Position numbers and translations under genes: made by a program
Part shown: positions 9,987-18,312 of the stretch, piece after piece
How the letters are laid out: each line of letters starts with the position of its first letter
How positions within the stretch are numbered: the stretch's first letter is position 1
The notes under the pieces: model-generated
The model's input: the letters and a program-made list of their open reading frames with translations, nothing else
Databases searched by the model: none
Told to the model about the DNA's origin: nothing
Assembly: GCF_009883635.2 (NCBI RefSeq)
Contig: NZ_CP026115.2
Location: forward strand, 4,650,001-4,714,000
Origin: Pseudomonas putida
GTDB taxonomy: Bacteria; Pseudomonadota; Gammaproteobacteria; Pseudomonadales; Pseudomonadaceae
DNA length: 64,000 nt
Direction: 5' to 3'

Positions 9987-10817
9987 ATGTCAGCTCGCTG
10001 GACTACCGCAGTACTCGACCCTCAGATCACCGGGGGGCTGGCTGTGGCCCGCAGCCCGGAAGGGTTCCTGGTGGACGCCAACGGTGCGCTGTTCCCCCGC
10101 GACTGGCTCAAGCGCCAGGACCTGGACGTGCTGTGCGAACACGGCATCGGCCACTTCGACGGCGAGCCGGTATTCCTGCTGGAGCTGCGCAGCGCTACCG
10201 AGGTGCCGGGCTGCAGCTGGCGCGGGCTGCGTGCATTCATGCTGGAAGGCGACTTCGACACCTACAAGGTGCTCGGCTATGCCGCGCAGATCGGCACCTG
10301 GGCCCGCGAGCACCGCTTCTGCGGCAGCTGCGGCCAGGCGATGACGCAGATCCGCTGGGAGCGGGCAATGTACTGCCAGCCCTGCGACCTGCGCAGCTAC
10401 CCGCGCATCTCGCCGAGCATGATCGTGCTGGTGACCCGCGGCGACGAGATCCTGCTGGCCCGTTCGCCGCGCTTCGTCACGGGCGTTTACAGCACCCTGG
10501 CGGGCTTTGCCGAACCGGGCGAATCCGCCGAGGACTGCCTGGTGCGCGAGGTGCGCGAAGAGGTGGCGGTGGAGGTGCGCAACATCCAGTACGTCGGCAG
10601 CCAGTGTTGGCCGTTCCCGCACTCGATGATGCTGGGCTTCCATGCCGAATACGCCGGTGGCGAGATCGTCATGCAGCCGGACGAGATCGAGGACGCCAAG
10701 TGGTTCAGCGTCCATGACCTGCCGCCACTGCCGGCCGGGCGCTCCATCGCCCGCTATCTGATCGACCTTTATGTGGCGCGGCGGCTGGGCTGTGATACCC
10801 CTGCTTTACCGTCGTAG
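9987..10817 (+). CDS. nudC: NADH pyrophosphatase
   Basis: A 276-residue Nudix hydrolase. A four-cysteine zinc site (FCGSCGQ near residue 111, then YCQPC near 131) precedes the Nudix box [20 protein letters not shown] at about 172-191. Downstream of the box, [11 protein letters not shown] is the SQPWPFPxS-type array that distinguishes NudC enzymes, with the second residue after SQ being Cys instead of the usual Pro. NudC hydrolyses NADH and decaps NAD-capped RNA. The ATG has an AAGGAA site. The last ten codons lie inside a long inverted repeat (10786-10947). Confidence 0.93.
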   Translation: MSARWTTAVLDPQITGGLAVARSPEGFLVDANGALFPRDWLKRQDLDVLCEHGIGHFDGEPVFLLELRSATEVPGCSWRGLRAFMLEGDFDTYKVLGYAAQIGTWAREHRFCGSCGQAMTQIRWERAMYCQPCDLRSYPRISPSMIVLVTRGDEILLARSPRFVTGVYSTLAGFAEPGESAEDCLVREVREEVAVEVRNIQYVGSQCWPFPHSMMLGFHAEYAGGEIVMQPDEIEDAKWFSVHDLPPLPAGRSIARYLIDLYVARRLGCDTPALPS

Positions 10818-10947
10818 CTGCAGTGAGAAATGTTCTCCGACTAGGCGCAGGGCGTCGGCAATGGTCATTCCATTGCCAAGCCCTGCAACGACGGCGGAGG
10901 ACATTTCTCGCGCAGATAGGGCGGCAAAGCAGGGGTATCACAGCCCA
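10786..10947. repeat. 162-bp imperfect palindrome between nudC and a TSUP gene
   Basis: The outer 22 bases (10786-10807) are a perfect reverse complement of 10926-10947. The centre (10857-10877) is again perfect, with 8-bp arms around a 5-nt loop, and most of the sequence between also pairs. The whole could fold as one cruciform or long RNA hairpin. It spans the 3' end of nudC and stops one base short of the end of the convergent TSUP gene. It does not match the short REP core seen elsewhere in the window. A bidirectional terminator or a small mobile palindrome are both possible. Confidence 0.75.
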
Positions 10948-11727
10948 TCAGGCCTGCCCGAACCAGTGCTGCCACGCTAGGCGCACGGTCAACGCCAGCA
11001 CCACGGTGATGAACACCGGGCGGATGAACTTGCTGCCGCCACTGATCGCCGTGCGTGCGCCGAAAAAGGCGCCGACCATCACCGACAGGCCCATGCACAG
11101 GCCGACGATGTAATCCACCTGCCCGGAAATGATGAACACCGTCAGCGCCGCGATGTTGCTGATGAAGTTCATGCTGCGTGCCACGCCGCTGGCGCGGACC
11201 AGGTCGATGGGGTAGAGCAGCAGCGTGCTCACGGTCCAGAACGCCCCGGTGCCGGGGCCGGCTACGCCATCGTAGAAACCCAGGGTGAAGCCTTGGGGGA
11301 ACTGCCATTTCTTCTTGATCGGCGCATCGGCGTCCAGCGGTGCCTTGGGCGTGCCACCGAACAGCAAGTAGATGCCACAGGCGAAAACGATCACCGGCAG
11401 CATCTTGTTCAGCCACTCGGCTGGCATGTAGTGGGCCACTACTGCGCCGATCGAGGCGCCGACCAGCGTTGCGAACAGGGCAGGGCGCCATTGCGCCGGG
11501 TGGAACAGCTTGCGCTTGTAGTAGGTGAAGCCAGCGGTGGCCGAGCCGAAGGTCGAGCTGAGCTTGTTGGTGCCGAGCACCAGGTGCGGCGGCATGCCGG
11601 CGGTGAGCAGCGCCGGGGTGGTCAGCAGGCCGCCGCCGCCGGCGATGGCATCGATGAAACCGGCGACGAAGGCGACCAGGGCGAGGATCAGCAGGGTTAG
11701 GGGTTCTACGGTGAGTTCGAAGGGCAT
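10948..11727 (-). CDS. TSUP-family (TauE/SafE, YfcA-like) permease
   Basis: A 259-residue membrane protein with about eight hydrophobic segments. The family signature is the repeated motif near the start of each half: GFIDAIAGGGGLLTTPALL at about 24-42 and LGFYDGVAGPGTGAFW at about 152-167. TSUP proteins export or import sulfite, sulfoacetate or similar anions; the substrate here is unknown. The start MPFELTVEP is chosen for length agreement with YfcA (about 260 aa), although no strong ribosome site precedes it. An in-frame ATG about 60 bp upstream (MSPFQRG) is the alternative. Confidence 0.85.
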   Translation of the reverse strand: MPFELTVEPLTLLILALVAFVAGFIDAIAGGGGLLTTPALLTAGMPPHLVLGTNKLSSTFGSATAGFTYYKRKLFHPAQWRPALFATLVGASIGAVVAHYMPAEWLNKMLPVIVFACGIYLLFGGTPKAPLDADAPIKKKWQFPQGFTLGFYDGVAGPGTGAFWTVSTLLLYPIDLVRASGVARSMNFISNIAALTVFIISGQVDYIVGLCMGLSVMVGAFFGARTAISGGSKFIRPVFITVVLALTVRLAWQHWFGQA

Positions 11728-11819
11728 GGGTGTCTGGCAGGCAGAGGGCAGGGCGTGCGGCAAATGGCCGCGCTGGAAGGGAGACATGGTAAGCCTGGGC
11801 GCAAACGGTTGCCAGTGCC

Positions 11820-11857
11820 GGCCTCTGTGGGAGCGGGCTTGCCCGCGAAGAGGCCGG
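11820..11857. repeat. REP element (single)
   Basis: A P. putida-type REP palindrome with core GGGAGCGGGCTTGCCCGCG flanked by GGCCTC and GAGGCC. It sits between the TSUP gene and the hydrolase gene, 15 bp from the hydrolase stop. Confidence 0.9.
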
Positions 11858-11871
11858 TACAGCAAACCCTA

Positions 11872-12702
11872 TCAGCTCTGGATGAACGCCAGCAGATCCG
11901 CATTGATCACATCGGCATGGGTAGTCGGCATGCCATGCGGGTAGCCCTTGTAGGTCTTCAAGGTGCCATTGGGCAGCAACTTGGCCGAGAGCGGTCCGGA
12001 ATTCTCGTAGGGCACGATCTGGTCATCATCCCCATGCATCACCAGCACCGGCTGTTTGATGCCCTTGAGATCCTCGGTGAAATCCGTCTGCGAGAACGCC
12101 ACGATGCCGTCGAAATGCGCCTTGGCGCTGCCGATCATGCCTTGGCGCCACCAGTTGCCGATGATGCCTTCCGACGCCTCCACGCCCGGCCGGTTGTAGC
12201 CATAGAACGGCCCGGTCGGCACATCGCGGTAGAACTGCGCACGGTTGCTGGCGACCTGGGCCTGGAAGCCATCGAACACCGACTTCGGCAGGCCGCCGGG
12301 GTTGGCCGGTGTCTGCACCATCAGCGGTGGCACGGCGGCGATCAGCACGGCCTTGGCCACCGGGGCACCAGGGTGCCGCGCCATGTAGCGCACCACTTCG
12401 CCGCCACCGGTAGAGTGGCCGACATGCACCGCGCCCTGGGTGCCGAGGTGCGCGACCACGGCGGCGACATCGTCGGCATAGTGGTCCATGTCGTGGCCGT
12501 CCCACACCTGGCTGGAGCGCCCGTGGCCGCGGCGGTCGTGGGCGACCACGCGAAAGCCCTTGGCCAGGAAGAACAGCATCTGCGCGTCCCAGTCGTCAGC
12601 GCTGAGCGGCCAGCCGTGGTGGAAGTGGATGACCGGCGCATCGCGCGGGCCCCAGTCCTTGTAGAAGATCTGAACGCCATCCTTCGTGGTTACGTAGCTC
12701 AT
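11872..12702 (-). CDS. Alpha/beta hydrolase, arylesterase / non-haem chloroperoxidase type
   Basis: A 276-residue alpha/beta hydrolase closely resembling Pseudomonas arylesterase (cofactor-free haloperoxidase family). The oxyanion segment HHGWPLSADDWD is near residue 28, the nucleophile elbow GHSTGGG at 95-101 (Ser97), the acid in MHGDDDQIVP near 221, and the catalytic His in YPHGMPTTHAD near 255. These enzymes hydrolyse aryl esters and can perhydrolyse acetate. The ATG has a perfect GAGGAGG site. It stands alone between REP elements. Confidence 0.9.
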   Translation of the reverse strand: MSYVTTKDGVQIFYKDWGPRDAPVIHFHHGWPLSADDWDAQMLFFLAKGFRVVAHDRRGHGRSSQVWDGHDMDHYADDVAAVVAHLGTQGAVHVGHSTGGGEVVRYMARHPGAPVAKAVLIAAVPPLMVQTPANPGGLPKSVFDGFQAQVASNRAQFYRDVPTGPFYGYNRPGVEASEGIIGNWWRQGMIGSAKAHFDGIVAFSQTDFTEDLKGIKQPVLVMHGDDDQIVPYENSGPLSAKLLPNGTLKTYKGYPHGMPTTHADVINADLLAFIQS

Positions 12703-12787
12703 GGTCGTGCCTCCTCAGTGCAGGAACCGAAGTGAGCTATTGAGAATAGGAGGGATTTCGTTCGGTGTTGGAATTTGTAGTGGCAGT

Positions 12788-12887
12788 GCCGGCCTCTTCG
12801 CGGGCATGCCCGCTCCCACAGGTATCGCACAGGCCTTGAGGCTAGCGCAGGACCAGTGGGAGCGGGCGTGCCCGCGAAGAGGCCATC
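12788..12887. repeat. Pair of inverted REP elements
   Basis: Two REP cores face each other (12790-12820 and 12854-12884): the left reads CCTCTTCGCGGGCATGCCCG and the right is its near-complement, separated by about 35 bp. Paired opposed REPs of this sort are common in P. putida intergenic spaces. This pair lies between the polyamine synthetase stop and the hydrolase promoter. Confidence 0.9.
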
Positions 12888-12894
12888 ACCGATG

Positions 12895-14247
12895 TCACAT
12901 GAACCAGCGATACTCCCGCGCACTGACTTCCTGCATGAACGCCAGATGGTCTTGGCGCTTGTTCTCGCAATACACCATCACGAACTCTTCCCCCAGTCCC
13001 TCGTTCACCGCCGGGTGGTTGCGCATGGCCGCGACTGCGCCGAGCATGTCCTTGGGGAAATCGATCCCGCTGCTGCGATCTTCGTTCAGCGGGGCAATGG
13101 GATCCTGCCCGGCATCCAGCCCATGCTCCATGCCGCACAGGATCGCCGCCAGCACCAGGTACGGGTTGGCATCCGCCCCCGCCAGCCGATGCTCGATGCG
13201 CAGGTTGCGGGCATCCGACTCGGGAATGCGAATGCACGCATCGCGGTCTTCGAAGCCCCAACTGGCGCGGCTGGCAGCATTGACCATGGCGCCATAGCGG
13301 CGGAACGCATTGTGGTTGGCGGCGAAGATCGGCATGCAGTGCGGCAGCAGCGCCAGGCAGCCGGCCACCGCGTGGCGCAGCGGGCGTTGCTGGTTGGCAG
13401 CCAACAGGTTGTTGCCGGCCTGGTCGTATAGGCTCACATGCACATGCATGCCACTGCCCGGCGCCTGCAGGTAGGGCTTGCTCATGAATGAGGCGCGCAA
13501 ACCGTGCTTGAGCGCCACACCCCGGCTGCTGCGGCAGAACAGGGCGGCCCAGTCGGCGGCTTGCAGGCCGTCGTCGCAGTGGCCGAAGTTGATCTCGAAC
13601 TGGCCGGGGCCCAGCTCGGCCGTGATGACGTTGGCATCCACACCTTGGGCGTTGGCGGTATCGACCATGTCGTGCAGCACCTCGCTGAAGCGCGACAGCC
13701 GTTCGATGTGCATGTTGGGCTGGTCGTCCGGGTCATCGCTGAGGGGATCGCGGGGGAATTGCGGCAGGCCCTGCTTGAGCGCGCGGTCGAACAGGTAGAA
13801 CTCCAGCTCGAACGCCACCACCGGGCGAATGCCGCGTCGTTCCAGGCGCCGCAGCACACGGGCGAGCACCTCGCGGGGCTCGAACTCGATCGGCGCGCCA
13901 GTGCCGTCGGAGCTGATCAGCATCTGCCCCAGCGGCTCGCGCTCCCAGGTCACTGGCTTGAGCGTGCCGGGGATCAGGCGGCGGATGGCATCCGGGTCGC
14001 CGTCGTTGAAGCAGTAGTCGCCAATCGGGAACAGCCCACCTTGCACGCCCAATAGCACGCAGTTCTGCGGCAGTTTCAGCGGGCTGCCGGCGGCGACTTT
14101 TTCCAGCATGTCGATAGGGTAGCGCTTGCCATAGAAGTGCCCGGGGATGTCCAGGCTGAGCAGGTCGACATGGCTGACGTCGGGGTAGCGGGCACGGAAT
14201 GCGCGGACTTCACTGAGCAGATCGGGAAAGCCTGTTGTTGTGGTCAT
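12895..14247 (-). CDS. puuA: Glutamine synthetase-family gamma-glutamylpolyamine synthetase
   Basis: A 450-residue type I glutamine synthetase-like ligase. Catalytic-domain motifs are VAFELEFYLFD near 145-155, ELGPGQFEINFGH near 215, PGSGMHVHVSLYD near 262-274, and NPYLVLAAILCG near 378. The adenylylation loop of true GlnA is not evident. PuuA-type enzymes ligate glutamate to putrescine or other amines using ATP, the first step of the gamma-glutamyl polyamine route. The neighbours on the same strand, an XRE-cupin regulator and a DadA-like FAD oxidase, are the standard partners. Which amine is used cannot be read from sequence. Confidence 0.87.
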   Translation of the reverse strand: MTTTTGFPDLLSEVRAFRARYPDVSHVDLLSLDIPGHFYGKRYPIDMLEKVAAGSPLKLPQNCVLLGVQGGLFPIGDYCFNDGDPDAIRRLIPGTLKPVTWEREPLGQMLISSDGTGAPIEFEPREVLARVLRRLERRGIRPVVAFELEFYLFDRALKQGLPQFPRDPLSDDPDDQPNMHIERLSRFSEVLHDMVDTANAQGVDANVITAELGPGQFEINFGHCDDGLQAADWAALFCRSSRGVALKHGLRASFMSKPYLQAPGSGMHVHVSLYDQAGNNLLAANQQRPLRHAVAGCLALLPHCMPIFAANHNAFRRYGAMVNAASRASWGFEDRDACIRIPESDARNLRIEHRLAGADANPYLVLAAILCGMEHGLDAGQDPIAPLNEDRSSGIDFPKDMLGAVAAMRNHPAVNEGLGEEFVMVYCENKRQDHLAFMQEVSAREYRWFM

Positions 14248-14256
14248 GCTGTGCTC

Positions 14257-14808
14257 TCATCGGAAAACCCAGAGGACGCGGGTCGTCTGGTCGGTCAGGT
14301 TGGCGTAGCGGAAGTGGCGGTTGGGCGGCAGCTGGAAGCTGTCGTTGGGCGCGAGGGTCACGGCTTGCTCGTCCTCTGCCAGCCAGAGGGTCAGTTCACC
14401 TTCGAGGACGAAACCGCCTTGCTCGGAGCTGTCGTCCAGGTGCCCCTCGCCACTGCTGGCGCCGGGCGCCAGGTGGCTTTCGAGCATGGCGAAGCGGCCG
14501 TTTAGAGTGGGCGAGACCAGCACATCGCTGATGCCTTCGGCGTAGTAGATGGTGCGCCGCTCGCCGGGGCGGGTGACCCAGTCCAGCGCGGGTGGCTGGC
14601 TGGCCTGGTAGAAGTAGGTGGTCGGCACCTGCAGGGCTTCGCTGATCGCCGTGAGGTCGGCCACGGTCGGCTGCGACAGGCCGCGTTCGACCTGGGACAG
14701 AAAGCCCAGCGAGCGTTTGACCTTGCCTGCCAGCTCATCGAGGGTCAGCCCGCGGTGTTTGCGCAGGTCGCGGATCAGCAGGGCCAGGCCCTGGGCGTCT
14801 TCAGACAT
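14257..14808 (-). CDS. XRE-cupin transcriptional regulator (PuuR/PauR-like)
   Basis: A 183-residue protein with an N-terminal helix-turn-helix (RDLRKHRGLTLDELAGKVKR, residues 12-31, with the recognition helix SLGFLSQVERG) and a C-terminal cupin domain (LAPGASSGEGHLDDSSEQGG and FQLPPNRHFRYAN). This architecture matches PuuR and PauR, which repress polyamine catabolic genes and release DNA on binding polyamine. The start at 14808 overlaps the end of the oxidase gene by 8 bp, so the three genes form one operon. The likely operator is the ATTTTCATGAAAAT palindrome upstream of the oxidase gene. Confidence 0.87.
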   Translation of the reverse strand: MSEDAQGLALLIRDLRKHRGLTLDELAGKVKRSLGFLSQVERGLSQPTVADLTAISEALQVPTTYFYQASQPPALDWVTRPGERRTIYYAEGISDVLVSPTLNGRFAMLESHLAPGASSGEGHLDDSSEQGGFVLEGELTLWLAEDEQAVTLAPNDSFQLPPNRHFRYANLTDQTTRVLWVFR

Positions 14809-16090
14809 GATCGCGCATCCGGTACCAGGCCTTGGCTGCGGCTTCCAGCGGTGCGGCCAACAGGTCACCGCCCGGGAAGCGGCCGTTGTCGATGCCCTGG
14901 TACAAGGCCAGCAGGTCGTCGTCGCCGAGGATGGCATCGCTCACTGCCCGCGCGGCGGCCAGGGTCGGCAGCACGCCGTGGCCGGAGAAGCCTTGCAGCC
15001 AGTAGCGCTGGCCCTCGCGGCCGACGTCCGGGGTGCGCTGGATGCTGCAGTCGATGTGGCCGCCCCAGGCATAGTCGATGGCCACCCCCGCCAGTTGCGG
15101 AAACACCCGCTCCAGGTAGGGGCGGGTGGCGTTGGCGACGTCCTTGGGGATGCCACCCAGGTAGGTGCAGCCACCGCCGAACAGCAGGCGGTGGTCGGGG
15201 GTGAGGCGGAAGTAGTCGGGTACGAACTGGTTGTCGATCACGCAGCTGTTGCGCGGCAGCAGCGAGCGGGCGAAATCGGCATCCAGCGGCGCGGTGGCCA
15301 CCTGGTACGAGCCGACCGGCAGCAGCCGGCGCGACAGGCCGCGGTCGAGGCGGTCGATGTAGGCGTTGCAGGCCAGTACCAGCACCCCGCAGCGTACCTC
15401 GCCATGCTCGGTGCGGGCCACGTAGCCGTTGGCGCCGGGCTGATAGTCGAGCACCTGGCTCTGCTCGAAGATGCGCCCGCCATGGGCCTCGATCGTGGCG
15501 GCCAGGCCTTGGGCCAGTTTCAGCGGGTTGAGGTGCGCGCCCCTGGCGTCGTACAGCGCGGCCTGGTAGCGCGGGCTGTCGATCCATTGCGGCAGCTCGT
15601 CGCGGCCGATCAGGCGCAGGGCGTCGTAGCCCCACTTGTGCTCGGCGTCGTGCAGGGCTTCTTCGAGCATCTTTATCCGCCGAGGCAGTACGGCGGTCCA
15701 CAGGCTGCCAAGCCGGTAGTCGATGTCGAAGCCATGGCGCAGGGGCAGCTCGCGCATCTCGTCAGCGGCCCAGCACATGCTGTCCCACAGGCGCCGGGTG
15801 CGTTCCACGCCGAGCGCTTTCTCCAGTGGCGGCATGTCGCACGACCAGCCCAGCAGCGCCTGGCCACCGTTGCGCCCGGAGGCGGCCCAGGCGACGCGGC
15901 TGGCTTCCAGCAGGGTCACGCGCTTGCCGGCCAAGGTCAGGCGCAGGGCTGTGTGCAGGCCACTGAAGCCGGCGCCGACGATCAGCACATCGGTGTCGTG
16001 CGGGCCTTGCAGGGTAGGGCGCAGGGGGATGCTGGCGGGGTAGGTCTGGGCGTAGTAGCTGGCGACGTGCTGGGCGGATTGCTTGAACAT
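14801..16090 (-). CDS. puuB: FAD-dependent gamma-glutamylputrescine oxidase-like protein
   Basis: A 429-residue DAO-family flavoprotein. The Rossmann dinucleotide-binding motif DVLIVGAGFSGLHTALRL lies at residues 34-51 and a C-terminal FAD segment GFSGHGVLPTLAAARAV near 390. PuuB and OrdL enzymes oxidise gamma-glutamylputrescine to the aldehyde with release of ammonia and peroxide. It is the first gene of the leftward operon oxidase-regulator-synthetase. Upstream lies a perfect 14-bp palindrome (16120-16133), a probable operator. Confidence 0.86.
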   Translation of the reverse strand: MFKQSAQHVASYYAQTYPASIPLRPTLQGPHDTDVLIVGAGFSGLHTALRLTLAGKRVTLLEASRVAWAASGRNGGQALLGWSCDMPPLEKALGVERTRRLWDSMCWAADEMRELPLRHGFDIDYRLGSLWTAVLPRRIKMLEEALHDAEHKWGYDALRLIGRDELPQWIDSPRYQAALYDARGAHLNPLKLAQGLAATIEAHGGRIFEQSQVLDYQPGANGYVARTEHGEVRCGVLVLACNAYIDRLDRGLSRRLLPVGSYQVATAPLDADFARSLLPRNSCVIDNQFVPDYFRLTPDHRLLFGGGCTYLGGIPKDVANATRPYLERVFPQLAGVAIDYAWGGHIDCSIQRTPDVGREGQRYWLQGFSGHGVLPTLAAARAVSDAILGDDDLLALYQGIDNGRFPGGDLLAAPLEAAAKAWYRMRDHV

Positions 16091-16119
16091 GCCTTGGCCT
16101 CGTGAAATTTATTGTGGTT

Positions 16120-16152
16120 ATTTTCATGAAAATCTAGCAGGTAATTTTCATG
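16120..16152. promoter_or_regulatory. Candidate operator: ATTTTCATGAAAAT palindrome plus half-site
   Basis: A perfect 14-bp palindrome at 16120-16133 is followed 10 bp later by a second copy of its left half, ATTTTCATG (16144-16152). It sits 30 bp upstream of the leftward oxidase-regulator-synthetase operon and 70 bp upstream of the divergent LysR gene. Binding by the operon's own XRE-cupin regulator is inferred. Confidence 0.6.
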
Positions 16153-16221
16153 GCACCATGGCCGTTCGTCTTTCTCGATGGGTTGTATATGATCCGCAGG
16201 CCGCTCTGACAGGAGAACCCG

Positions 16222-17109
16222 ATGCGCCGACTGCCTTCACTGACCGCCCTGCGTACCTTTGAATGCGCCGCCCGCCACGGCCATTTCGGCCGTGCTGCCG
16301 CCGAGTTGTGCGTCACCGACAGCGCTGTCAGCCACCAGATTCGCCAGCTCGAAGAGCAGCTCGGTGTCGCCCTGTTCGAGCGCGTCGGCCGCCAGGTGCG
16401 CCCCAGTGCCGAAGCCGAACGCCTGCTGCATCACCTGCAACAGGCCTTCGAGCTGATCGGCAAGGCCTGCGACGAACTGCGCGACCCGGCCTCGCAAGCG
16501 GTACTGCGGGTCGCGGTGACGGCGGAGCTGGCGCAGAAATGGCTGGTCGCGCGCTTGGCCGACTTCAGCAGCCGTTACCCGCACATCACCCTACACTTGC
16601 ATGACCAGCCGATCGATGCCGGCGCCCCGGCGCTGGACGTCGACCTGGCCATCACCTACGGCACCAGCGCCCTGGACGCCAGCACCCACTTCGTGCGGCC
16701 ACTGCCGCTGCTGCAGTTCTTCCCCGTGTGCAGCCCGGGCCTGTTCAACCAGGGCGGCCTCAAGCGCCCACGCGACCTGGTGCGTCACTGCCTGTTGCAC
16801 GACGACCAGGATGGCCGCACCTGGACCACCTGGCTGGCGACCCATGCCGAGGACGCCTTGCCCACCCGTCAGCTGTATTTCCCCCATGCCGCGCTGGCGC
16901 TGGAGGCCGCGTTGCTCGGGCAGGGCGTGGCGATGGGCGACAACCTGACCTGCCAGGCCGACCTGCAGAGCGGCCGCCTGGTGCGCCCGTTCAGTGCCAG
17001 CGTGACGGCCCAGGGGCAGTACGCGCTGGTGTGCGAACGACTGCGCCTGGAGCGGGCACCGGTGGCCGACTTCATCGAATGGTTCATCGAACAGCTGGGC
17101 GATAGCTGA
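16222..17109 (+). CDS. LysR-family regulator (GcvA-like)
   Basis: A 295-residue LysR-type activator. The N-terminal winged HTH reads LPSLTALRTFECAARHGHFG, AAAELCVTDSAVSHQIRQLE and FERVGRQVRPS, the pattern typical of the GcvA branch. A periplasmic-binding-like effector domain fills residues 90-290. It has a CAGGAGA ribosome site and diverges from the oxidase operon. The agmatine deiminase-like gene begins 93 bp downstream in the same orientation, so it probably controls one or both polyamine units. A 29-bp hairpin overlaps its stop codon. Confidence 0.9.
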   Translation: MRRLPSLTALRTFECAARHGHFGRAAAELCVTDSAVSHQIRQLEEQLGVALFERVGRQVRPSAEAERLLHHLQQAFELIGKACDELRDPASQAVLRVAVTAELAQKWLVARLADFSSRYPHITLHLHDQPIDAGAPALDVDLAITYGTSALDASTHFVRPLPLLQFFPVCSPGLFNQGGLKRPRDLVRHCLLHDDQDGRTWTTWLATHAEDALPTRQLYFPHAALALEAALLGQGVAMGDNLTCQADLQSGRLVRPFSASVTAQGQYALVCERLRLERAPVADFIEWFIEQLGDS

Positions 17110-17127
17110 ATTGAATTCAGCTATCGC
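17099..17127 (+). terminator. Hairpin overlapping the LysR stop codon
   Basis: Bases 17099-17112 pair with 17114-17127 (GCGATAGCTGAATT against its complement), giving a 14-bp stem followed by GAGTTTT. It could terminate the LysR message before the agmatine deiminase-like gene, or could serve as a dyad operator. The T-tract is weak. Confidence 0.5.
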
Positions 17128-17202
17128 TGAGTTTTCATCGTTGGATGCCGCAAGCGGGGCGGCGTAGCGTGCAGCCATCACTCACCGACACGAGGTTGAC
17201 CC

Positions 17203-18312
17203 ATGGCACGTTCGCTCATCACCACCCCAAAGGCCGATGGTTTCCGCCTGCCCGGCGAATTCGAGCGCAAGGCCGGCTGCTGGCTTGGCTGGCCAGAGCG
17301 CCCGGATGTCTGGCGCAACGGTGCAAAGCCTGCGCAGAAGGTCTGGGTCGAGATCGTCAGCGCGATCGCCTCCAGCGAGCCGGTCACGGTCTGCGCCTCC
17401 GCTGCCCAGTACGCCAACGCCCGGCGCCTGCTGCCACCGCAGGTGCGAGTGGTGGAAATGACCTGCAACGACACCTGGTTCCGCGACAGCGGTGCCTGCT
17501 TCGTGGTCAATGACAACAGTGGTGAAGTACGTGGCGTCGATTTCGAGTTCAACGCTTACGGCGGGCTCGATGGCGGCCTCTACTACCCGTGGGACAAGGA
17601 CGACCAGATCGCCCAGAAGATCCTCGAGATCGAAGGCCTGGACCGCTACCGCGCGCCGCTGATCGCCGAGCTGGGCGGCATCCAGAGCGACGGCCAGGGC
17701 AGCCTGCTGACCACCGAGCAATGCCTGCTCAACCGCAACCGCAATGCGCACCTGGGCAAGGCCGAGGTGACCCGTCGCCTGGAAGACTACCTGGGGGGCG
17801 AGCAGGTGATCTGGCTGCCGCGTGGCTGCAAGTTCGACGAAACCGATGGCCACGTCGATGACCTGGCCTGCTTTGTGCGCCCCGGAGAAGTGGTGCTGCA
17901 ATGGACCGACAACTGTGACGACCCGCAGTGGGAAATCTACCAGGAGGCCTACGACATCCTGCGCAGCACCCGCGATGCCCGTGGCCGTGAACTGAAGGTG
18001 CACAAGCTGCCACAGCCCGATGTGCTGCAATGGACAGCCGAAGAGGCCGCTGGGCTGGACCAGGTCGAAGGCACTCATCTGCGCGAGGCAGGCACCCAAA
18101 TTTGTGCTTCGTACATCAATTACTACGCGGGCAATTCGGCCATCGTCGTGCCGCTGTTTGGCGACCGCAATGATGCCATTGCCCAGGCGACCCTGGCCGA
18201 GCTGTTCCCCGAGCACCGCATCATCGGTATCGAGAACTCCCGCGAGATTCTGCTCGGGGGCGGCAATGTCGCCTGCATCACCATGCCGCAATACGCTGGA
18301 GGCCGCCGCTGA
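17203..18312 (+). CDS. Agmatine deiminase-like enzyme, divergent paralog
   Basis: A 369-residue member of the agmatine deiminase family. Landmarks are CNDTWFRDSGACFVV near residue 87, FNAYGGLDGGLYYPWDKDDQ near 118, FDETDGHVDD with the catalytic His near 217, and LGGGNVACITMPQ with the catalytic Cys at 358. The enzyme family converts agmatine to N-carbamoylputrescine and ammonia. It departs from the standard sequence at two substrate loops: GGIQSDGQGS replaces the usual GGSIHVDGEGT, and NVACITMPQ replaces NIHCITQQ. Catalytic Cys, His and the two Asp-rich segments remain. It is probably active but may act on a different guanidine. The stop overlaps the next start by one base (TGATG). Confidence 0.8.
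   Translation: MARSLITTPKADGFRLPGEFERKAGCWLGWPERPDVWRNGAKPAQKVWVEIVSAIASSEPVTVCASAAQYANARRLLPPQVRVVEMTCNDTWFRDSGACFVVNDNSGEVRGVDFEFNAYGGLDGGLYYPWDKDDQIAQKILEIEGLDRYRAPLIAELGGIQSDGQGSLLTTEQCLLNRNRNAHLGKAEVTRRLEDYLGGEQVIWLPRGCKFDETDGHVDDLACFVRPGEVVLQWTDNCDDPQWEIYQEAYDILRSTRDARGRELKVHKLPQPDVLQWTAEEAAGLDQVEGTHLREAGTQICASYINYYAGNSAIVVPLFGDRNDAIAQATLAELFPEHRIIGIENSREILLGGGNVACITMPQYAGGRR

Noticed and set aside
12788-12887. Repeated palindromes as a possible CRISPR array
   Set aside because: Only two opposed units with REP cores; no regular direct repeats or spacers anywhere in the window.
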